Shown: positions 1 to 5,494 of the stretch, one piece after another | Position numbering within the stretch: the stretch's first letter is position 1 | How the letters are laid out: every line of letters starts with the position of its first letter | Source of the DNA: an uncultured Chloroflexota bacterium | GTDB lineage: Bacteria; Chloroflexota; Limnocylindria; Limnocylindrales; CSP1-4 | Length of the DNA: 6,801 nucleotides | Reading direction: 5' to 3' | NCBI GenBank assembly: GCA_903928275.1 | Contig: CAIYQJ010000087.1 | Span: 1-6,801 of the forward strand | Notes under the pieces: model-generated | What the model saw: the letters and a program-made list of their open reading frames with translations, nothing else | The model's database searches: none | Told to the model about the DNA's origin: nothing | Translations under genes and position numbers: made by a program

Positions 1-425
1 GCGGGCGCATCGGCGTCGGCACCGGCAGTTGGCGCGGCCCCGTCGGCGGGTGCCGCGTCCCAGCCGGGCGTCTCGGCGGCAGGCGACTCCTCGCGCAGGC
101 TGGCCGCGATATCCCGGCTGGCGTCGGCGAGCCGGCGACCCGCCTCCTCGGCGAGCTCCGCGACGCGCTGGGCGAGTGGCCCCATGCGCTCGCCGGCCTC
201 GGCGGCGAGGTCGGCGGCCCGGGCGGCAAGGGCCTTCATCACCGGCGTCGCCTGGTCCACGGCGGCGCCGAGCGCGGTCGCCGCCTGGGCGGTCGCGTGC
301 CTGGCGGCCCCGAACGCGTCTGATCCCGCCCCCTCGGTGTGCGGCGCCTCGGTCGCGCCCGGCTGCGGATCCTCGGCCGGGGGCATCTCTGCTCCGTCCG
401 CTGCGGGCTCGTGCTGCTCGGTCAT
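1..425 (-). CDS. Unrecognised Ala-rich helical protein (N-terminal 141 residues, 3' end outside window)
   Basis: I do not recognise a family. The frame is open from ATG 425 to the left edge with no stop, and it begins MTEQHEPAADGAEMPP. About a third of the visible residues are Ala (45 of 141). There is no Cys or Tyr, one Phe (38) and one Trp (122). Residues 1-35 are acidic and Pro/Gly-rich, probably disordered. Residues about 36-113 should form a long amphipathic helix or coiled coil: Leu66, Leu73, Leu84, Leu91, Leu99, Ile106 and Leu110 are spaced mostly by 7 or 11. From residue 114 an Ala/Pro/Asp-rich tail begins again. No signal peptide or membrane segment is visible. It lies 92 bases after the purine operon on the same strand, so it could be read from the same mRNA or from its own promoter. 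Phasin-like, LEA-like or other stress or scaffold helices share this look, but nothing shows such a function. Codon use matches the neighbours, and the ribosome binding site favours a real gene. Confidence 0.65.
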   Translation of the reverse strand, partial: MTEQHEPAADGAEMPPAEDPQPGATEAPHTEGAGSDAFGAARHATAQAATALGAAVDQATPVMKALAARAADLAAEAGERMGPLAQRVAELAEEAGRRLADASRDIAASLREESPAAETPGWDAAPADGAAPTAGADADAP

Positions 426-429
426 CGCA

Positions 430-436
430 TCACCTC
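430..436 (-). promoter_or_regulatory. Ribosome binding site of the left-edge gene
   Basis: On the minus strand this reads GAGGTGA, 4 bases before the ATG at 425. It supports that ATG as a genuine translation start, even though the gene's 3' end is outside the window. Confidence 0.6.
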
Positions 437-463
437 GGAGGTCATCGGCGGAATGGGTCCCCG

Positions 464-479
464 CCGGCCGTCGGGCCGG
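464..479 (-). other. GC-rich stem-loop in the gap after purN-purH
   Basis: In the 92-base gap (426-517), bases 464-469 and 474-479 form a perfect 6-bp all-GC stem with a 4-base loop. It lies about 40 bases after the purH stop on the transcript. No run of U follows, so a rho-independent terminator is not shown. It might still weaken transcription or protect the 3' end of the mRNA. I see no convincing -35/-10 promoter in the gap; a single AT-poor TAGACT (489-494) is too weak to call. Confidence 0.3.
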
Positions 480-517
480 TCCTCCCCCAGTCTACGTCGG
501 GCCGCCGCGGAGCCGCG

Positions 518-2890
518 TCAGTGGCGGAAGTGCCGCACGCCGGTGAAGACCATCGCCGCCCCGGCGGCATCCACGACCGCCACGGCTTCCGCGTCCCGCA
601 CGGAGCCGCCCGGCTGCGCGAAGGCCGTGACCCCGGCTTCGAGGCACGTCTCGACCGCGTCGGGGAACGGGAAGAACGCGTCGGACGCGCATGCCGCGCC
701 GCGGAGAGACTCGGCGCCCAGGATCGTGCGTGCCTTCTCCACGGCCTGCCGGGCGGCGTCCACGCGGCTCGTCTGCCCGGAGCCGAGGCCCACGAGCATC
801 CCGCCCCTGACGAGGACGATCGCGTTCGACGTGACGCCGCGGACGAGCCGCCAGGCGAGGTCGAGGTCCCGCTCCTCGTCCGATCTCGGCGGCCGCGCCG
901 TGACGACGCGCCATGCGGCCGGGTCGTCCGGGGCAGTGTCCGGCGCCGTGACGAGGACCGCTCCTCCTGCCGTGCGGAAGGCGCCGAGCGGATCCGGAGG
1001 CGGCGCGGGATCGTCGGCCGTGTGGCGGTCGTCGAGTCGCTCGTCCACGAGGAGGCGCAGGCTGGGCCGTGCCCCGAGGATCTCGCGGGCCGCGGTCGAG
1101 TAGGCGGGCGCGACGACGATCTCGAGGAAGATCGACGCGAGCGCTTCTGCGACGTCCTCGGTCACCTCCCGAGTCAGCGCCACGACGCCGCCGAACGCCG
1201 AGACCGGGTCCCCCGCGAGCGCATCGCGCCACGCGGCGAGGAGCGCTCCGCGCTCGGCGGCACCGCAGGGGTTCGTGTGCTTCACGATGACGCACGCCGG
1301 GCCCCGGAGCGATCGCCCCAGCGCCACGGCGGCCGACGCGTCGAGGACGTTGTTGTAGCTCAGCTGCTTGCCCTGGAGCGGCACGTCGCCGGTCGCGAAC
1401 GGGCCGACCGCGATCCCCTCCCCGGGTCGGCGGTACCGTGCGGCGCGCTGGTGCGGGTTCTCGCCGTACCGGAGAGCCGCTACCTTCTCGAGCCCGATCA
1501 CGAGCGTCTGGGGGAACGGGTCGGCCGCGCCGGGCATCCCGGGCTCGTCGGGGAGGTGGACGCCGGCCGTCGCCATCCGCGTCGGGAGCACCTCGGCGAT
1601 CCGCGCGTCGTACGCGGCCGTGTGGCGGAAGGCGTCGACCGCGAGCGCGGCCCGGAGTCCGGCCGGCACGGAGCCGTGCGCCTGCAGGAGATGGAGGATC
1701 GCCGGGTAGCGGGCCGGGTCGGTGACGATCGCGACGCTCGCGTGGTTCTTCGCGGCCGCCCGCACCATAGACGGGCCGCCGATGTCGATCTCCTCGACGA
1801 GCGCGTCGAGCGCGATCCCGGGTCGCTCGGCCGCGGCGCCGAACGGGTACAGGTTCACCACTACGAGATCGAACGGGGCGATCCCCGCCGCCGCAAGCTG
1901 CTCGCGGTGCGCGGCGAGCCGGCGGTCGGCGAGGATCCCGCCGTGGATGCGCGGATGGAGCGTCTTCACCCGTCCGTCGAGCATCTCGGGGGATCCCGTC
2001 ACCGCGCTCACGTCCGTGACCGGCAGCCCCGCGTCGCGGAGGGCGCGCGCCGTGCCGCCCGTGGAGACGAGCTCCCAGCCGAGCGCCACGAGGCCCTCGG
2101 CGAACGGCCCGAGCCCGGCCTTGTCCGACACGGACAGGAGTGCCCGGCGCGGCGCCGGGAGTGACTCCGCGGCTCGCGGTGCGTCGATCCGGACGCGCCG
2201 GCCGTCCACCCTGAGCGCCCCCACCGCAAGGAGGCCGAGCGCCCGCGGGAGGAGTCGGTGCTCCGCCGCGTGGATCCGCGCGAGGAGCGCCGCCTCGCTG
2301 TCGCCGTCGAGGATCGGGACCGCCTCCTGGAGGATCACCGGGCCGCCGTCGAGCGTCGCGTCCACGAGGTGGACGGTGGCGCCCGTCACCGCGACCCCGG
2401 CGGAGAGCGCGTCTCGCACGGCGTGAGCGCCCGGAAACGCCGGGAGCAGCGACGGGTGGACGTTGAGGATCCGGCCCGCGTGCGCCGCCAGCACCGGCGG
2501 GCCGACGAGGCGCATGTAGCCCGCGAGCACGACGGCGGACACGGCCGCGCCCGCCAGGGCGTCCGCGAGCGTCGCGTCCTCCCTCGCCCGCGCCTTCGCG
2601 TCGCCGCTGCGGGCGGGCGGCACGAGCGCGGTGTCCAGCCCAGTCTCCTCGGCCCAGGTGAGAGCCGGGCACCCGCGGTCGGCGAAGACGAGCGCGATCC
2701 GGGCGGGCACCTCGCCCCGCTCGATCGCGGCCGCCAGCGCGCGCAGGTTGGAGCCGGCGCCCGAGACCCCGACGGCGATCGGCATCTGCCCGTCGCCGGA
2801 CCACGCGGGCAGGACGACGCCGGTCGACGCCGCCGCCTTCGGGCGAGTGCGGCCGCGCCGTGTCGACGCGGGTCGGGTGCCTTCGCTCAT
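518..2890 (-). CDS. purN-purH: PurN-PurH fusion: GAR transformylase + AICAR transformylase/IMP cyclohydrolase
   Basis: One 790-residue chain carries three purine activities. Residues about 37-235 are PurN, which formylates GAR with 10-formyl-THF. The substrate loop is VSGAGSNLRAL (42-52), and Asn143, His145 (NVHPSLLPAFPG) and Asp181 sit at a constant offset of 37 from the E. coli catalytic Asn106, His108 and Asp144. After a short linker, residues about 247-790 are PurH. The IMP cyclohydrolase domain shows SVSDK (253-257), STGGTA (276-281), RVKTLHPRIHGG (307-318), NLYPF (346-350) and EEIDIGGPSMVRAAAKNH (366-383). The AICAR transformylase domain shows LRYGENPHQ (473-481), KHTNPCG with Lys537-His538, SAFGGVV (564-570), SGQTSRVDA (704-712), ASDAFFPFPD (735-744) and FTGVRHFRH at the end. 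No stop or frameshift interrupts it. Residues 1-35 are a basic, probably disordered extension. GTG codons at residues 223 and 228 lack a ribosome binding site, so separate PurH initiation is unlikely. The gene follows purM with an ATGA overlap and appears to end the operon. Confidence 0.95.
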   Translation of the reverse strand: MSEGTRPASTRRGRTRPKAAASTGVVLPAWSGDGQMPIAVGVSGAGSNLRALAAAIERGEVPARIALVFADRGCPALTWAEETGLDTALVPPARSGDAKARAREDATLADALAGAAVSAVVLAGYMRLVGPPVLAAHAGRILNVHPSLLPAFPGAHAVRDALSAGVAVTGATVHLVDATLDGGPVILQEAVPILDGDSEAALLARIHAAEHRLLPRALGLLAVGALRVDGRRVRIDAPRAAESLPAPRRALLSVSDKAGLGPFAEGLVALGWELVSTGGTARALRDAGLPVTDVSAVTGSPEMLDGRVKTLHPRIHGGILADRRLAAHREQLAAAGIAPFDLVVVNLYPFGAAAERPGIALDALVEEIDIGGPSMVRAAAKNHASVAIVTDPARYPAILHLLQAHGSVPAGLRAALAVDAFRHTAAYDARIAEVLPTRMATAGVHLPDEPGMPGAADPFPQTLVIGLEKVAALRYGENPHQRAARYRRPGEGIAVGPFATGDVPLQGKQLSYNNVLDASAAVALGRSLRGPACVIVKHTNPCGAAERGALLAAWRDALAGDPVSAFGGVVALTREVTEDVAEALASIFLEIVVAPAYSTAAREILGARPSLRLLVDERLDDRHTADDPAPPPDPLGAFRTAGGAVLVTAPDTAPDDPAAWRVVTARPPRSDEERDLDLAWRLVRGVTSNAIVLVRGGMLVGLGSGQTSRVDAARQAVEKARTILGAESLRGAACASDAFFPFPDAVETCLEAGVTAFAQPGGSVRDAEAVAVVDAAGAAMVFTGVRHFRH

Positions 2891-4041
2891 CTGCTCGCCT
2901 CCTCTGCGTAGCGTCGACCGCCGATCTCCGCGCTGTCCACCACGTCACCGATCCGTGTCGCCACGAGGCCCCGCGCCGCGAGCGCCGCGAGCGCGACCTC
3001 GGCGGCCGCGGCCTCCACCGCCACCGCCATCCCGATCCCGCCGTTGAGCGTGGCCCTGAGCTCCGGCCCGCCCAGTCCGCCGAGCGCGGCGATGAGCCGG
3101 AAGACCGACGGCAGCCGCCAGCGCGACGGATCCACGCGGACGCCGAGCCCGCGCGGGAGCATCCGCGGCAGGTTCCCCGGCAGGCCGCCGCCGGTGACGT
3201 GCGCCACGCCGCGGAGGTCCGCGCCGCCGGAGACGAGGTCCTCGCGGAGCCCGAGGATGGCCCGCGCATAGATCCGGGTCGGGGCGAGGAGGACCTCGCC
3301 GACGGTGGCGAGCACGTGGGCTGGCTCGTCGGCGAGGGCGTCGACCGCGGCGGCCTCGCCGATCGACCGGACCAGGCGCGCCTGGTAGGGCTCGGCGAGG
3401 TCCACGTCGTGCTCCGTGATGAGCGCGCGGACGAGTGAGAAGCCGTTCGCGTGGAGACCGGAGCTCGCGATCCCGATCACGGCGTCACCGGGGCGTGCGG
3501 CCGTCCCGTCGAGGAGCCGGTCCCGCTCCACGACGCCCACGCAGAAGCCCGCGAGGTCGAACCCGTCCGCGGGCATGAGCCCGGGGTGCTCCGCCGTCTC
3601 GCCGCCGACGAGCGCGCAGCCCGCCTCGCGGCACCCGGCCGCCACCGACCCCACGAGCTCGGCCACGAGCGCGGGCACGAGGCGCCCGACCGCCACGTAG
3701 TCGAGGAAGAAGAGCGGCTCGGCGCCGCTGCAGACGACGTCGTCGGCGCACATCGCGACGAGGTCGATCCCGATCGTGTCGAAGCGGCCGACGGCGGCGG
3801 CGATCGCCGTCTTCGTCCCCACGCCGTCGGTCGCGCTGACGAGCACCGGATCCCGGCCTCCGGCGGGCATGGCGACCGCGGCCGCGAACCCGCCGAGGCC
3901 GCCGATGACCTCCGACCGCAGCGTCGATGTCACGGCGCCTCGCATGAGCTCGACCGCCCGCTCCCCGGCGGAGACGTCGACGCCCGAGGCCGCGTAGGCG
4001 CGCCTCTCGACCGCTCCACGTGCACCCGCGCGCTCAGCCAT
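2887..4041 (-). CDS. purM: Phosphoribosylformylglycinamidine cyclo-ligase (AIR synthetase) PurM
   Basis: This closes the imidazole ring, converting FGAM to AIR with ATP (purine step 5). The product has 384 residues against about 345 usually. Family motifs appear in order: GVDVSAGERAVELM (20-33), VIGGLGGF (45-52), SATDGVGTKT (69-78), MCADDVVCSGAEPLFFLDY (97-115), GGETAEHPG (146-154), ASSGLHANGFSLVR (192-205), APTRIYARAIL (253-263), HVTGGGLPGNLPR (281-293) and NGGIGM (333-338). The extra length comes from about 15 N-terminal residues and an apparent insertion of about 20 residues before the conserved PTRIY segment (about 220-245). The ATG start overlaps the purF stop (ATGGCTGA), and no purine-rich ribosome binding site lies at normal distance. 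Translation probably depends on ribosomes finishing purF. The stop overlaps the next start as ATGA. Confidence 0.96.
   Translation of the reverse strand: MAERAGARGAVERRAYAASGVDVSAGERAVELMRGAVTSTLRSEVIGGLGGFAAAVAMPAGGRDPVLVSATDGVGTKTAIAAAVGRFDTIGIDLVAMCADDVVCSGAEPLFFLDYVAVGRLVPALVAELVGSVAAGCREAGCALVGGETAEHPGLMPADGFDLAGFCVGVVERDRLLDGTAARPGDAVIGIASSGLHANGFSLVRALITEHDVDLAEPYQARLVRSIGEAAAVDALADEPAHVLATVGEVLLAPTRIYARAILGLREDLVSGGADLRGVAHVTGGGLPGNLPRMLPRGLGVRVDPSRWRLPSVFRLIAALGGLGGPELRATLNGGIGMAVAVEAAAAEVALAALAARGLVATRIGDVVDSAEIGGRRYAEEASR
2898..2905 (-). promoter_or_regulatory. Ribosome binding site of the purN-purH fusion gene
   Basis: On the minus strand this reads AGAGGAGG, 7 bases before the ATG at 2890. 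It decides the start: translation begins at the ATG in the ATGA overlap with purM, not at the internal ATG at 2785 where the conserved PurN fold begins. Confidence 0.75.
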
Positions 4042-5491
4042 GCACGGGTACCGGCTCTTCGAGCATGAGCTTGCGGCTCGCCGCGTCGTACGGCACGGGC
4101 TCCGGGTAGTGCCCGTCGAAGCACGCGAAGCAGAAGCCCTCGTATGGCAGGTCGAGCGCGGCGAGGATCCCGCGGATCGACAGGAACCCGAGCGAGTCGG
4201 CCCCGACGAAGTCCCGGATCCCCCCGACGTCGTGGCGCGACGCGATGAGCTCGGTCTCGATCTGCGTGTCGATCCCGTAGAAGCACGGGTGGTAGATCGG
4301 GGGAGCGCTGATCCGCAGGTGCACCTCCGCGGCGCCCGCGCGGCGCAGGAGGCCGACGATCGATCGGGTCGTGGTCCCCCGGACGATCGAGTCGTCGACC
4401 ACGACGAGCCGCCGCCCGCGCACGACCTCGCGGAGCGGGTTCAGCTTCACCGCCACGCCACGCTGGCGCATGATCGGCGACGGCTGGATGAACGTCCGCC
4501 CGGCATACCGGTTCTTCACGAGCCCCTCGCGGTACGGGATCCCGGATGCCTCCGCGTACCCGGCCGCGGCCGGCGAGCCCGTGTCGGGCACCGGCATCAC
4601 GAGGTCGCCCTCGGTCTCGTGCTCGCGCGCGAGCTCGATCCCCATGCGGCGGCGGACCTCGTACAGGTTCCGGCCGAGCATGTACGAGTCGGGCCGGGCG
4701 AAGTAGATGAGCTCGAACACGCACAGGTGGGGGCTCGCGTCGGCGAACCGGACGGAGCGCGGCTCCCGGCCCGCCTCCAGGATGACGATCTCCCCGGGCT
4801 CCACGTCGCGCACGTACTCGGCGCCGATGATGTCGAGGCCCGCCGTCTCCGAGGAGAGGACCCAGCCCGTGCGCTCGGCGTCGTCGATGAGCCCCAGCGC
4901 CTCCTGGCCGATGGGGTCGAGGAAGTCCGGGGCGACCTTGCCGAGCACGAGCGGACGGAACCCGTGCGGGTCACGGACGCCGATGACGCGCTTCTCGTCG
5001 AGGACGACGAGGCTGTACGCCCCGCGGACCCGGGGAAGCAGGTGCACGAGCGCGTCGACCGTGTCCGTCGACGGGTCGTCCGCGAGGAGCGCCGTCAGGA
5101 GGTCAGTGTCCGTCGTGGCGGCCAGGCGCGACCGACCGCCGGGGAGGCTCTCGAGCAGCTCCCGGGTGTTCACGAGGTTCCCGTTGTGGCCGATGGCGAT
5201 CGCGCGGCGCGGGCCCAGGCGGAGCGTGGGCTGGGCATTCTCCCAGCGCGTGGATCCGGTCGTGCTGTACCGGCAGTGCGCGACCGCGAGATGGCCGCGG
5301 AGGCTCGGCAGCCGCCGGTCGTCGAGGACCTGCGCGATGAGCCCGAGGTCCTTGTAGACCATGAGCTGCTCGCCGTCGCTGACGCCGATCCCGGCGGACT
5401 CCTGGCCGCGGTGCTGGAGCGCGAACAGCCCGAATGCGGCGATCCGCGCGGCGTCCACGCCGGGAGTGACCGCGCCGAAGATCCCGCACAC
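4034..5491 (-). CDS. purF: Amidophosphoribosyltransferase PurF (Bacillus-type, iron-sulfur class)
   Basis: This catalyses the first committed step of purine synthesis: PRPP plus glutamine gives phosphoribosylamine. The product has 485 residues. The Ntn-type glutaminase domain begins directly MCGIFGAV, so Cys2 becomes the N-terminal nucleophile after Met removal. Further glutaminase motifs are LQHRGQESAGI (25-35), HCRYSTTGS (72-80) and GHNGNLVN (101-108). The phosphoribosyltransferase domain carries the PRPP loop VVVDDSIVRGTTT (363-375). Cys257 (CVFELIYFARPDS), Cys403 (HPCFYGID), Cys454 and Cys457 (FCFACFDG) match the four [4Fe-4S] ligands of the B. subtilis enzyme. Unlike that enzyme there can be no propeptide: the purL stop lies in the same frame only two codons upstream. 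The start is GTG with a good Shine-Dalgarno sequence. Residues about 186-209 look like an insertion of roughly 20 residues relative to the Bacillus and mycobacterial proteins as I recall them. The end overlaps purM by 8 bases. Confidence 0.97.
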   Translation of the reverse strand: MCGIFGAVTPGVDAARIAAFGLFALQHRGQESAGIGVSDGEQLMVYKDLGLIAQVLDDRRLPSLRGHLAVAHCRYSTTGSTRWENAQPTLRLGPRRAIAIGHNGNLVNTRELLESLPGGRSRLAATTDTDLLTALLADDPSTDTVDALVHLLPRVRGAYSLVVLDEKRVIGVRDPHGFRPLVLGKVAPDFLDPIGQEALGLIDDAERTGWVLSSETAGLDIIGAEYVRDVEPGEIVILEAGREPRSVRFADASPHLCVFELIYFARPDSYMLGRNLYEVRRRMGIELAREHETEGDLVMPVPDTGSPAAAGYAEASGIPYREGLVKNRYAGRTFIQPSPIMRQRGVAVKLNPLREVVRGRRLVVVDDSIVRGTTTRSIVGLLRRAGAAEVHLRISAPPIYHPCFYGIDTQIETELIASRHDVGGIRDFVGADSLGFLSIRGILAALDLPYEGFCFACFDGHYPEPVPYDAASRKLMLEEPVPVHG

Positions 5492-5494
5492 GGC

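Noticed and set aside
464..479. Rho-independent terminator after purH
   Set aside because: The stem is only 6 bp and no U-run follows it. I record only a stem-loop.
489..494. A -10 promoter element (TAGACT) for the left-edge gene
   Set aside because: It matches the consensus at four of six positions and no -35 element stands upstream. This is too weak to call.
29..2164. A 711-codon open frame on the plus strand opposite purN-purH
   Set aside because: Its Arg/Pro/Gly-rich translation has no recognisable motif. Long antisense open frames are expected opposite genes with nearly all G/C third positions, and the minus strand here encodes a fully conserved PurN-PurH protein.
2192..2224. Separate PurH start inside the fusion gene (GTG at residues 223 or 228)
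   Set aside because: Neither GTG is preceded by a ribosome binding site, and the frame is open and conserved through the junction.
492..3269. A 925-codon minus-strand frame crossing purM and purN-purH in another phase
   Set aside because: The translation is mostly Arg, Gly and Pro, lacks motifs, and overlaps two well-conserved genes. It is a composition artefact.
3930..4724. A 264-codon minus-strand frame within purF
   Set aside because: It is a shifted-frame shadow of purF with Arg/Ala-rich low-complexity content and no independent support.
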